From assembly GCA_033239525.1 (NCBI GenBank), contig BSYO01000020.1, positions 5,147,892 to 5,211,891 of the forward strand: DNA of 64,000 bases, written 5' to 3'. Shown here piece by piece: positions 47,429 through 58,359 of the stretch. How positions within the stretch are numbered: the stretch's first letter is position 1; each line of letters starts with the position of its first letter. The notes below the pieces were generated by a model, which saw only the letters and a program-made list of their open reading frames with translations, was not told where the DNA came from and did not search any database. Source of the DNA: Nepenthes gracilis (taxonomy: Eukaryota > Streptophyta > Magnoliopsida > Caryophyllales > Nepenthaceae). The position numbers and the translations under genes are program-made.

Positions 47429-47780
47429 TTGTACCCTTTCTTCTTCTTCTTTTTTTTTTTAAAAAAAGTGCTTTGCTCATCGCCCTCGTAGCACGCCTAC
47501 TTCGCTCTCGAGCACAGCGACTCAACCCTTTTTAACTTCAAGAACACATCATGCACCGCCGCACTGTGCCACTCAAACCTTCGGTTCTCTCTCTCCGTCT
47601 TCGCACTTCTCCTTCTCTCTCCTCAACCAAATCCTCCCGATCAGCTCTTCCTCCTCTCCTTGGGCACATAATTTCTCCTCCTTCCTCATTTTTGAGTTTC
47701 CCATCGCCATTGATGGAAATTTTTGGTTTCCTCCATGGACTCCCATTTCCTCTACGAATTTTGCTCAATTGCTTCATATT

Positions 47781-48252
47781 GTAAGCAAATTTAGGTCTGA
47801 TTTAGTGTTTTCCATGTCTCATTTTTGTAAATCGGACTGATTGTTGTGGGGTTTCTTCCCCATTTCTCTCACGGCCCACAACCTTGTCTGGTGCCTTGCT
47901 GTTGATTGTGGGGTTTGTGAGGGCCATTGTGCCACTGTAGTGGTGTTTTCTGGTGGTAGGGATGGTGTTGCCACCAACGGTGCGGTTGCGGCTGCACCAC
48001 TGCTACTGGGCTGCGCGTTGGTGGGAAAGGTTATGTTGGGCTGAACCTCATCCCCTGCGCTGCCCTGCATAGCAATCTAGCCTTGTTATGACGTTTTCTT
48101 ATGTCGATGGCAATGAGCATTGCGCCTGCCCACGGACCACTCAATGCGAGAGTGGTCGTGGCTTCTTGCTTTGTTTTATTCCTCCAACGCGTCATGTTGG
48201 TATTGTCTCATAATTGGGTTATCTCATTGTCATCTATTTTTTTGGCTTTTGG
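47781..48252 (+). other. Intron-like interval with a lost acceptor
   Basis: A GTAAGC donor at 47781 and an ATGTCGG start at 48253 match the first copy's intron at 3918-4475. The base triplet before the ATG is TGG, not CAG, though a T-rich tract (TTTTTTTGGCTTTTGG) is still recognisable. Splicing in this copy would therefore be impaired. Assignment rests on comparison of the two copies. Confidence 0.5.
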
Positions 48253-49440
48253 ATGTCGGTTCCCCCGTCTGTTTCCAAAAAATCCGTAAGAGTCCCCAAG
48301 GCGAGTGGGCCCTCCGAGCCTGATCAGTTCATTTATGCCAAAGCTGATACATTGTTTAGCTCCCGTGTGTCCTAAAGGCAACGTACCCTCGAATGAGAAG
48401 TTGACCTTACTTCCCTCGACCCATCTATTTCCTCCATGTTCACAGACCATCATTGGGAGCCAATCTTAACTAACCTGATCGCACCATCTCAATTCTTGAT
48501 TCAAGAATTTTACTCTAATATCTATGACTACTCGATTGATTCCTTTTCTACCTTCTTGAGGGGGAGTCGCCTATGAATTACCTCGAAAGTAATCTCCAGC
48601 ACTCTCAGTATCCCATTGGTTGACAATCCCGACTACCCTTACCCATGGAATGTCATGCCACACTGCAATGAGATTGCCTCTTTTCTTTCATGGCTCTCCC
48701 ATGGAGTGGATGGCCGCTCGTTCAAAGCCAAGCTTCTCTACCCTTGGAGGATGGTTGTGAGCCGGATCATGCTGACCAATATTTTTTTGGTTACTTATTT
48801 CTCCTCCATCCCTCTAGACAAGGCTTTGTTCCTTTACACTCTCCTCAATGGGTAGCCCATAGATCTTCCATCCCACTTTTGCTCTCATATTATTGCTTAA
48901 TTTGTCTCCAAAAAGGATGACAACCTATCCCATGACACTCTCATTCAGCGCCTTATCATGGGTCTAGGGGTACAATTTTCAAATCTTCCCCGAGTGCAGC
49001 TTAGTTGGCCCGTTACCTAGACGACTTTTGAACAAAGTTGGTCACACACCCATCAATTCTCCCTTGCTTCTGACAATCCTCTTGATAAGCCCCTTCTTGA
49101 GGTCCCCACCTTTTTTGCTAGCTGTGGCCGTCTTTTCCTGGTCCCTCATGTCCTGGCCCATCTGATCCTCCTCGGTCCTCCACCTCTTCCTCCTCTATGC
49201 TAATGTGGCATCTCTCCAGGCTTATGATCGGTAAAGCGGCTATATTATTCTCATGAGTGGATTTATGTTTCTCAAACCCAGCTGCAGTCGGACATTTTTG
49301 CCAGATTTCAGCGTCTTGATTCTCACTTGGCTATTCAGGAGGAGGAGCTCACTTGTCAGCGGCGAATGCTCACTCGTCTCTCTTCCACCCGACCATCTTT
49401 CGGTGATTTCTCTGCGTCAGATTGATGCCCTCCCTTTGGT
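48253..49440 (+). pseudogene. Sirevirus env-position protein, heavily broken
   Basis: From ATG 48253 the frame reads SEPDQFIYAKADTLFSSRVS, then TAA near 48373 and TGA soon after, then SSMFTDHHWEPILTNLIAPS, FLIQEFYSNI and SFSTFLRG before further stops. ORF 48616-48855 has WRMVVSRIMLTNIF in parallel with SRIMLMNLF of the first copy. The C-terminal coiled-coil-like SQTQLQSDIFARFQRLDSHL lies near 49270. The parts line up in the same order as 4476-5653. Confidence 0.72.
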
Positions 49441-49634
49441 CATTCATGAGAAAAAGGGTAGTATTGCTAAGGAGAGGTCACCTAGGAGTCTATTTTTATC
49501 TTTGGCTTTTGGCTTTTTTTGTTAGGGGGAGGTTCATTTGTTATGTCTTCCATTGATTTCCTGTGTTATCCGTATTATATGGATTTACATTAATCTTATT
49601 ATGACTTATTTGTTATATTGGTATTTTGTTATCA

Positions 49635-50034
49635 TGATCATAGATATTGAGATGTAATTTGATTTTATTTTCAAACGGATATAGAGATTTGATTTGATTT
49701 GGATATTTGATTTGATTTCTAAAGTAGTATTAATTTTATTTTCACTTAAAAGATTTATTTCTAATTTATGTTATTTCAAATTAGAAGTTTTAGATGTGAT
49801 TTTATTTCTAAATTATCTTAGAAATAGAATTCCTATATAATGACCCTAACTCTATTATTTGATTCAATATTGATGAATTGAATGAATTTGAGTGATTGTA
49901 CTTTTCTTCCCCTCTCCCTCTTGGTCTCCTCTCTTTCTAGTCTCTACCCCTCTCTTTGATCTCTATTCTCCCTCTTACTCTCTTCCTTCTATTCTTCTTC
50001 CCCTCCCCTACCTTTTCCTCCTTCCCTACATCAA
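49635..50034 (-). mobile_element. Solo LTR of the deleted gypsy family
   Basis: The sequence resembles the reverse complement of the 40993/45427 LTRs, including CTAAATTATCTTAGAAATAG and the run ending CCTTCCCTACATCA. The 5-bp word TATCA occurs at 49630-49634 and 50035-50039, suggesting a target duplication if the LTR ends at 50034. The LTR order relative to the others is opposite on the map, so its source element pointed to the right. Strand is given relative to the plus-strand map copy of 40993. Confidence 0.7.
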
Positions 50035-50226
50035 TATCAATACTAATATATACCAAGTGATATTTGATATATTAATTGATATTTCGTTTTATGGTACACA
50101 CAGATCTTTTCATCTTATACATAGATGGGCATTTGGAAGCCAATTACTCAAAATAAATAAAAGAATATCACTAATTCCATAAAATAAAAAAAGGGGAGGC
50201 AAAGCAAAGAAATCCATATATTTGGT

Positions 50227-50709
50227 ATGAAATTTGTTATCATAGTTGTTCCCATCAATTGTCAGCTTCACTTATTTACTTCCCTACTTTTGTCATCACT
50301 CATCAACTATACAAAGCACATCTCAACTATCACACTTAGCTTTCGCCAATCAACCACCCCTCCAATGCTACGCCAGAGGCCTTCATTTTACCAACCCTTT
50401 GCATTTAGGGCTTCCCTAGCCAAGCATTTGAGTGTCAAGATCTCAGACGTATGGGAAACTATAGATCTTTCAACAAATTATGAGATGATATTTGCCCAGT
50501 TCGGGAGAACTTCTATACAATTCAGCACATTTTTTCCCGAAAATGAGTATATATCACCTAGCATTTCTAGGATCGTGAAGCAGGGAGTCGGTCTGCCCAT
50601 TATTGATGTGGGATTTCTTGGTCTTGTCGAAATGAGCTTTACGAACAGCACGTTGGATTCATTTCTCGTGCTTCTTGAGCATTTCCTCTATGTTTCCTCC
50701 GGCAGTTAG
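50227..50709 (+). CDS. Unrecognised 160-residue ORF
   Basis: An uninterrupted frame from ATG 50227 to TAG 50707. The N-terminus is hydrophobic (VIIVVPINCQLHLFTSLLLS), which could act as a signal or anchor. The rest has mixed composition (YEMIFAQFGRTSIQF, FPENEYISPSISRI). I recognise no family or motif. It stands alone among decayed repeats, so it may be chance. The in-frame ATG at about 50364 is an alternative start. Confidence 0.25.
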   Translation: MKFVIIVVPINCQLHLFTSLLLSSLINYTKHISTITLSFRQSTTPPMLRQRPSFYQPFAFRASLAKHLSVKISDVWETIDLSTNYEMIFAQFGRTSIQFSTFFPENEYISPSISRIVKQGVGLPIIDVGFLGLVEMSFTNSTLDSFLVLLEHFLYVSSGS

Positions 50710-50954
50710 AAGTGGCCTAGAAGAGTGAACCCAATTTATTGGAGCATAGCCCTAGAAGAGTTTAAGAGGCAAAGGCATTACATTAATCCATCAATCTAGC
50801 TTATGAATAAATTCATACATCAACCGATTGGCACTTTTGTTGGAACTTTCAAATCGATTCCAATTCCACTTCTTCATATAGGCAAATTCTGCCAATGGCA
50901 GAAAAAGGATTAGCAGAAGAAGGATGCAGATTTCCAATGCTTAGTATAATATAG

Positions 50955-51990
50955 CCATGACAATGCAGAGCAAGCAAATATATCAAATTTTTATTGCAAC
51001 ATGTTACGAGTTTTAGGTGTTTAAACACTCATTCACTTTCACAATATTGACGAAACTTGTAATATCTATTCCTCTGGTGTCATGCCTTCTCTATTATGGG
51101 CATTTCTTGAGTTCAAGACGGTAGGGGTGGGAACCGAAAGAACTGATAACAGAATCTCAAATTTAGATTTTGGCTTGGACATTTGACAGAACATTAAATC
51201 GGCTATCATTTTGCATCCACGTATAGGCAGGAGTGAAAGGCGGAATATCACTTTTGAGTATAATATAACAAGGCAATGATGAGCAAACAAACATGTTAGA
51301 TTTTTATTACACTGAATTGTAAGTATTAGATATCCTAATAAGTACTCATTTGATAGCATCTACGAAGCTTGAAATATACATTGATGATAGAGAAAAAATG
51401 TCTATATTCAAAAATTATAATAAACTACACAAGAACTAAAAAGATAGGGCATATGAGCAAATGAGATTATAGAAATTAGAATTTTATGCGCCTATATGCC
51501 ATTGCCAAAAAATATTTTAACAATTATTCACTCTTACAGTGTTAATAAAACTTGTAATACACATGCCTCTGGTATCCTATCTTCTCTATTATGGGCATTG
51601 CTTGAGTTTAAGATGGTAGGGGTGGCTAAGATAGCAGAACTAGTATTCCGATTTCGGTTCAGACTTTTAGCAAAACCTCAAAATCAATACAAGTTCTGAT
51701 TTCTGCATATGGCAGAATAATTATTGGCAAAAACAGAAGACATAATTCCGCCTTGAGTGTAATATAATCAAGGAAACACTGGGCAAATAAATAGGTTAAA
51801 ATTTATCACACTAAAATAAGAGTATTAGATATATATATTATAAGCACACATTTGATATATATAAAACTCGCAATGAACATTGTTGACAGAGAGAAAATAT
51901 GTACATTAAAGAGCCATAATCTAACTGCCCAAGAATCTAAAAGATAGGACAGATAAGCAGATAGAATTATGAAAATAAGAATTTCATGCA
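50955..51990. repeat. Tandem duplication of about 495-500 bp
   Basis: Paired words: CTCTATTATGGGCATT at about 51090 and 51585, GGTAGGGGTGG at 51120 and 51616, and TATTAGATAT at 51326 and 51819. Spacing is about 495 bp and drifts slightly, so indels have accumulated. A third, partial relation exists between about 50980 and 51280. No coding domain is present. Confidence 0.65.
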
Positions 51991-52719
51991 CATATTTATA
52001 CGAGTGGCAAAGAACAACAACAATAATAAATTTATAAGGTCGGTAGGATTCCACTTCTGATATTCAATAAAAATTAGTTCTACTACCGCTTTATTTATAA
52101 GGTGGCGGTCACAATTTGGGCAAAAGATAAGGCGATATCTAAGAAAAAAAGTGAGTGAGTTGTAATTGTATGAGTTCCATCCCTTGTCCTTACATGAAAG
52201 AAATGTAATTCTATCATAGCATATGAAGCATGGACATCGATACGCAACATGTTCTTTTCCAAACAAACGAGGACACAATACATTAGGGACACGTTAAATT
52301 ATCAATTTATAGATACGATGATATCATTGATTGACAACACCACTTTATTATAAATTATCAATAAAAATACACATTTCTTATTTCTATTATCCAAAAAAAT
52401 ATCCAGGAAGAATCAATATTACGTTGAGCCAATCAAGAAAAATTATACTATAACATAACTCACATAATATAAAGAAGAATAAAATGGGAACCTAGGTTTT
52501 TAACTTTCTTAAATTAACAAATTGCTCCATTTTTTTTTATTTATAATAAAACCTTTTTTGTAAATTATAAAATACCCTAATATGTCTAAAATATATTTGA
52601 GCCACAAAATAAAAATGATAGAGTCCTTGTGTAAAGTGTTGGTGCTTTTTAGTCGACAAAAATCAGTATAAAAAAATGTTCATAAAGGTCGCAGGAAAGA
52701 TTGTACTGGAAAATTTTCT
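51991..52719. other. AT-rich gap
   Basis: No gene recognised. Short minus-strand ORFs at 51806-52292 overlap each other in different frames and show no domain. Confidence 0.4.
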
Positions 52720-53146
52720 TACCGCTGTAAATGCCTTTCCAAAATCCCTTTTGTCCTTTTTATTCAAAGAATTTGGTCTATTGAGCAAATGCTGGGACCA
52801 GTCATGCTTCTCCAAGGAACAGTCATTCCCCTGATGGCCATACCTTTTGTCATACCACACCTCCGGCCAACGCAAACTTGTGTTAGCCTCCCTGTTGTTA
52901 TCAAACTGCAAGCAGTTCATGCCTCCAACCGAACTATTGAATCTTGACAACTTGGGTGATCCTTGAGAAGCAAAGGGCCTTCGAGCCCTTAACTCGGGAT
53001 CCGTCACCTAAGTGCCATCGTGACCGAAATTCTTCGCTGCTTAGTTTTGTGCCGAGGCTCCTATCGGGCAAGTGACTCCCTGTAATTTCACTATCTCCTC
53101 TACTGCAAATGACTCTCCTTATTTTTCCCGGTTTCTGTATTTGCAA
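52720..53146 (-). CDS. Exon-like minus-strand ORF, unknown protein
   Basis: Two overlapping minus-strand frames have coding-like composition, unlike the AT-rich surroundings: RRVICSRGDSEITGSH.. in 53146-52934, and RARRPFASQGSPKLSRFNSS.. in 53007-52663. The first ends near TGGCACTTAG (acceptor-like, about 53010). The second contains FGKAFTA followed by GTAAGAAA, a good donor at about 52725. This looks like one or two exons of a host gene, or a frameshifted exon. I do not recognise the family. Confidence 0.35.
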
Positions 53147-54271
53147 TTGATTTTCATATTTTGCACATTTGTAAATGGTTTGCCTTATTTACCCATTCTA
53201 ACTATTTTGCAAGTAACACAGCCCTTCTCTTGAAGTTTCCCAAATTTCTTTATGTTCATGTTAATATCTACGTTTTCTATGCTTTGATTGTTTGAAAATC
53301 GGTCGTTTTAGGCGTGAAGTGAAAATCAAGGAAAAATATCGAACATGACTCCAATATGATATTTTGGTGCATTTCTTGGTGATTTCAGAGTGGAAATTAT
53401 GGTTAATATGTGATTTTTTTCGTGTTAAAAAGGGACAATAGGATTTTTTTACAGTTAAAAATACTTATAATATTATGTTAGGATAAATTAGAAACAAATA
53501 TATTTTTATCACCGTTAATAATCAACTTATATAATTTAGCGGTAAAAGTATAATTTTGTCACTAAAATTTTAAAATTAAATAAATACTAACTAATACTAA
53601 ATGAGAAAAATAAGAATGAGAAAAATATAAAAAATACATCTTACTACTTAAGAACTTTTTTAAAAAAATTATAAATTATTTATTAAATCAATATTGTTGT
53701 TCTACATTTAATAAATTTATTTCAAATAACACAAATGTAGTATAACTCATTGGGCTTATACTGTCAGGTAATATAATCTATGTACTTCCAAACTAGTTTG
53801 GGAATATCAGCCCTAATAATTTTAACATTGAAGTTGTTTTCGTATCTCCTCAGTGTTCACAATAAAATAAATGATTGTTTTCACATTACTTACTCTTTTG
53901 TTCAAGTTTACTAGTTTTTATGATACTTGCTTTACTTATGAAGATATTTTAAAGCTCCACAATTTGTTGATGTACCATGGCCTACGTTGGAAACCTTACC
54001 AAAAAAACCAATACTTATTCTTCTTTTGCTGTCTTGTCCCATATTTCTTTTTAATCCTTTTGCGACAGGGGTTGGAAATATGGGATTTGATGTCTTCTAT
54101 GTCATGAGGTTGATATTAAAGTATCATCATGCGGTTTTTTGTTTCGTCTTTCTCCCTGTTATTTTTGTTGGTGTTGTAGAGTTTTACTGCAAAGTATACT
54201 GTTGAACAATATGTTTGCTTCTTTATTAGATGACGTTTCTCCTAGTATTTTGAAAGTATTTAATTAATTTA
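53147..54271. other. AT-rich intergenic DNA
   Basis: No gene recognised. ORFs at 53871-54205 are short and without motifs. Confidence 0.4.
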
Positions 54272-56896
54272 TCGACGATTATAATATTGATGATGAAGGA
54301 TTTTTTTTCTTTTTTTTTTGTATTAGTTGATCTAGTTTTTCTTTAACAAATTTTCTTTCAGAACGTTTTTGAGAAATACTTTAGAAACGATTTTGAGAAG
54401 TCATATTATTGCATTTTTCAAAAACACTTCCCAAAATAAAGAACAAATAGCCCCTCAATATTATGCTACAGTGGGTGTTTGGGTCATTACTACTTTCTAG
54501 CAGTGTGTTGGAATCTGAGAATTGTATATTCAAAAATGGTGTTAAAAGTCATTATAAACTTGTGAAGAAATCTCATATTAATTGCCTCAATTGTTGTATC
54601 AAGGTCTTGTGCAAATTCCATATATTTCTGTACAAACTTTGATATATACTGTTATGACATAACTTATGATTGACTTTGAAAGGACAATAGGTAAGTCGAC
54701 TTCTTCTATTTTTTATTATAAGTGTTGCTCCTTTTATTTTTTTAATCTTTTCTTTTCTGTTGAGCCGTCATACTCTAATATCTATTCTTTCATTCTAACT
54801 ATTGGGGAAGAAAGATTATTGTAAGAACACAAAATTTTTACCATTATTAGGCTCTCGTTTTCATGCTTGTGCAATTGGGACGAGTTAATCCATTGGCATC
54901 CATTGACATGGTTTCAAGGTACTTTTTGACCAGTGGCATAGACTCTTAAAAGTTCGTATGTTTATTCCGCAATTTAAGTTTAAGAATGTATGTCGTAGCC
55001 TATGATGTCCACCAAATTGCTTGATGATATGCAGCTCAAATTAGGTAGATCAGCTGCTTATTTTCATGAAATTCTTGTAGCTTCTTCTTGTAAGCAAAAC
55101 TGATTCGTTATAATTTATTTTATTTAGTGTAAAGTTCTAATCTGCATAGTAAAGACCTAAGACTAATATGAAATTTTAATATTTGATTACAGCTGTTTCA
55201 TCCTTAGAGTGATGCAAGATCAAAATATTGAACTATCAAATAACATCCATAAAAATCAAGCATTAGGAAGATGAGAATTTTAATATGGATGAATAGAGTC
55301 ATAGTAAAAGATAAGATAATAACTGATAATAAATTAATTAATCTTATGTCATTAAGATATGTATATATATATGTATATATATATGTATATATGTATATGA
55401 ATTTATCATTTAATCTATAGAATGATCAGAAAGTCATTGCAGTGCTTGGAGTGACTTCACCGAAAACCACAAAAATAGTAAGTTAAAGGAACATTAACAG
55501 CCCATAGAGCAAGAATTTCCTTGCAAGAAATAAGAGAGTTTATTTAAGCAAACTAATCTATACAACATGTCAAATCATCATCCAGCATCACTTTACAACA
55601 AGAATTAGTATCTATCTGCTACTAAATATAATCAACTATATAAATATATTTTTGTTATTCTACTCGATCTAGTGTAATATCCTTGGAGACTAAAACTAAA
55701 TCTAAATGGTTTTTATCATATCAATCTATATTTTCCTTAATCTACAATTTTCTTTTTTTCTTCGAACTACAACTAACTCATATATGTGCTTCCCTTAGCC
55801 TATGTTTTAAGTTCGAAACCACCTTAAATATTTGAATATCATTATTTATATCTTATCTTTTATTATGACTCTATTCATCCATATTAAAATTCTCATCTCT
55901 CTAATGCTTGATTTTTATGGATGTTGTTATTTGATGGTTCAATATTTTTATCTTGCTTCACCCTAAGGATGAAACAGCTGTAATCGGATATTGAAATTTC
56001 ATATTAGTCCTAGGTTTTTACTATGCAGATTAGAACTTTACACTAAATAAAATAAATTATAAAGAACCAGTTTTGCTTACAAAAAAAAGTTACAAGAATT
56101 TTATAAAAATAAGCAGCTGATCTACCTAATCTGAACTACATATCATCAAGAAATTTGGTGGACATCATGGGCTACGGCATTACTTTCTTGACTTAAATTG
56201 TAGGATAAACATACGAACTTTTAACAGTCGATGCCACTGGTAAAAAAGTACCTTGAAACCATGTCAAGAAATGTCAATGGATTAACTCATCCCAATTGCA
56301 CAAGCTTGAAGACAAGAGCATAATAATGGTAAAGATTTTACATTCTTACAATAATCTTTCTTTCCCACTAGTTAGAATGAAAGAACAGACATCAGAATAT
56401 GACTACCAAATAGAAAGAAAAGATTAAAAAAAAAGGAGCAACACTTGTAATAAAAAATAGAAGACATCGACTTACTTATTACCCTTTTGAAATCAATCAT
56501 AAGGTATATCATAACAATATATATCAATGTCTGTGCAAAAATATATGGAATTTGCACAAGACCCTAATACAACAATTGAGGCAATTAACGTGAGATCTTT
56601 TCACAAGTTTATAATGACTCTTAACACCATTTTTTGAATACACAATTCTTAGATTCCAATACGCCGCTAGAAAGTAGAAATGACCCAAACACCCACTGCA
56701 GCATAATATTAAGGGGTTATTTGTTCTTTATTTTGAGAAATATTTTTAAAAAATGCAACAATATGACTTCTCAAAATCATTTCTGAAGCATTTTTCAAAA
56801 AAGTTCTAACAGAAAATTTGTTAAAGAAAAATCTAGATCAACTAATACAAAAAAAAGGAAAAAGAAAAAACCCTTCATCATCAACATTATTGATGG
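54272..56896. repeat. Giant inverted repeat, arms about 1.04 kb
   Basis: The left arm, about 54272-55315, is matched by the reverse complement of about 55848-56896, end to end. Shared landmarks include TATTAGTTGATCTAG, AATTGCCTCAATTGTTGTAT, CATGATGTCCACCAAATT-like words and TTACAGCTGTTTCATCCTTA. By eye the arms differ at about one base in ten over a sampled 215 bp. The loop is about 530 bp with a TATATG microsatellite at 55357-55400. I find no ORF of note in arms or loop and no clear flanking duplication. Confidence 0.85.
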
Positions 56897-57750
56897 GTAC
56901 ACCAATAATGGGCTGGTCCGAAGAAAGGTCAATAGAAGTCCAGAAAGGCCGGTCAACGTTTCTAACGGCCCAGTAAGAAGATGGGCCCAGGAACTGAAAG
57001 GCCCAAGGACGGTCAACGTTGGCATTGACTATCCTGGCGGCCAACTTGCTCACAAACGGTCCCTCGGCGTTGACCAGTTTATTGGGCCTTGAGAGGCTTT
57101 ACAAATGATAATGGGCCTATTCCATTACGGCCCCGACCCATCGGTTGGTTGCCCGCCCGCTCTCCCTCCGTTCTCCACGAAGGTGGCCAACAAGTCGGCG
57201 GTCAACTCGAGGCGTTGACGTCTGCTCCCTACATCTTGAGCCCAAACGAGGCCCTTCTACGATAATAGGCCCGACTCACTCGAGGCCCATAGCCCAAATG
57301 GAGGCCAACGGCGGACGACTTTCATAAGGGCGGTCAACACACACCGGGAGCGTCCCACCCATGCGTTGACCGTCCGCGCTTTGCACATTGGGCCCCAAAA
57401 AGCCTTCTAATAGTAACGGGCCTGACCCGTTTAGGTCCATCAGTCATAACAAGGCCAGCCACGATCTTCCAAGGATATTCCACGACTTCAAAAGGAATAT
57501 CTGCAAGATTGGCGCCCTTCAAATAAGGAAGGCGCCAGATCCTCCCAACTCCTTGCCAGCCAAGGAACCTCAACGGTAACATGCTGGGAAGGAAAGAAGC
57601 CAACTTGGAAGGTGGTTGACGACCTCAGAAGGAAACAATCCTTCACAATTGGGCAACAAGCATCAGCCTCCAGAAGGAAAGCCAACAGTAGAAGATAGGG
57701 ACGATCACTCCTTCCAAAGAAGGAGGATCGCCATCTTTGCCATAAAAGAG

Positions 57751-57773
57751 GCCCTGGATCCACCATCCAGGGC
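57751..57773 (+). repeat. Hairpin downstream of the TATA-like box
   Basis: GCCCTGGAT, loop CCACC, ATCCAGGGC: a perfect 9-bp stem. It sits directly after the TATA-like CATAAAAGAGG, close to the expected start of the element RNA. Confidence 0.75.
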
Positions 57774-57900
57774 ACGCTTTCATACACGCTTGGATAGAGG
57801 CTTTCTTGGACGCTTTCATACACGCTTGGATAGAGGCTTTCTTGGACGCTTTCATACACGCTTTCTTGGAGGCTTTCTTGGATGCTTTCATTGAGGCTTT
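57774..57900 (+). repeat. Tandem 36-bp repeats in the LTR
   Basis: Copies at 57774-57809 and 57810-57845 are identical by eye (unit begins ACGCTTTCATACACGCTTGG). A third, shortened and diverged copy runs to about 57900. On the minus strand it produces a repetitive ORF that is not a gene. Confidence 0.85.
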
Positions 57901-58309
57901 CAGACATTCTTTCTTCAAGCTTAGACTGAGACAGAAAACCTAAGTGCTCGAGAAACAAGCTCTGGTTTCCCGGCCCAAATTCTCAAACGCAATCCAACTC
58001 GAGGCAACGAGCGGGTCTTTACACACGTTCTCTGCCTTCCACCATCCGGATACGAGAAAGGACTTGCGCCTTTCGACATACAGAACAAGACACTCCATTC
58101 CCCTCTCCCATTGCTTTCTCTCACTTTGATTTCTTCCATTGAAAGCTGGTTTCTTGACTTGAGCGTCGGAGTGTTTTCGGTGGGATTACATTCCGCCGTG
58201 TGCTTGACCTCTTGTTCGTTTTAGTGGTGTGCGGGATTCGTACTCGGTGAACGGGCAGGTTCAAACCATCGAGAAGAATGCGAATCTATTCAAAGTCGGA
58301 TCAGTCGTA

Positions 58310-58335
58310 TTGCTTTTGCCGTGCGTGGAGCGCTT
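58310..58335 (+). other. Degraded primer-binding site
   Basis: TTGCTTTTGCCGTGCGTGG resembles TTGGCGCCGTCTGTGGG of related elements with several changes and an insertion. Position just after the LTR supports the reading. Confidence 0.5.
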
Positions 58336-58359
58336 ACGAAAAGCCTACCACGAAGAATC

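Larger units (their letters stand above)
47013..49634 (+). mobile_element. Second Sirevirus-type fragment
   Basis: A 5'-truncated relative of the element at 1-7216. It begins inside RNase H, then repeats the same order: pol end, pyrimidine-rich spacer, intron-like interval, env-position ORF and purine tracts (near 49450 and 49524). No matching 3' LTR follows; instead a solo LTR of the 40993 gypsy family sits at 49635. Identity to the first copy is clear at protein level but well below that of a recent duplicate. Confidence 0.82.
56891..58303 (+). repeat. 5' LTR of the GC-rich Tat-like element
   Basis: Placed between TGATGGGTAC at 56891 and GTCGGATCA at 58303, whose ends give TGAT/ATCA. Both borders are tentative. 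Within it, GGTCAAC/GTTGACC words and GGCCC words recur in 56930-57450, a likely composition signature of the U3. A CATAAAAGAGG TATA-like box is at 57740-57750. Confidence 0.6.

Noticed and set aside
54272..56896. Reading the inverted repeat as two LTRs
   Set aside because: The arms are inverted, not direct, and there is no primer site, polypurine tract or coding region between them.
57488..57958. Minus-strand ORF with a repetitive ESVQESLYPSVYES pattern
   Set aside because: The repeats are a translation of the 36-bp LTR tandem array, not a repeat protein.
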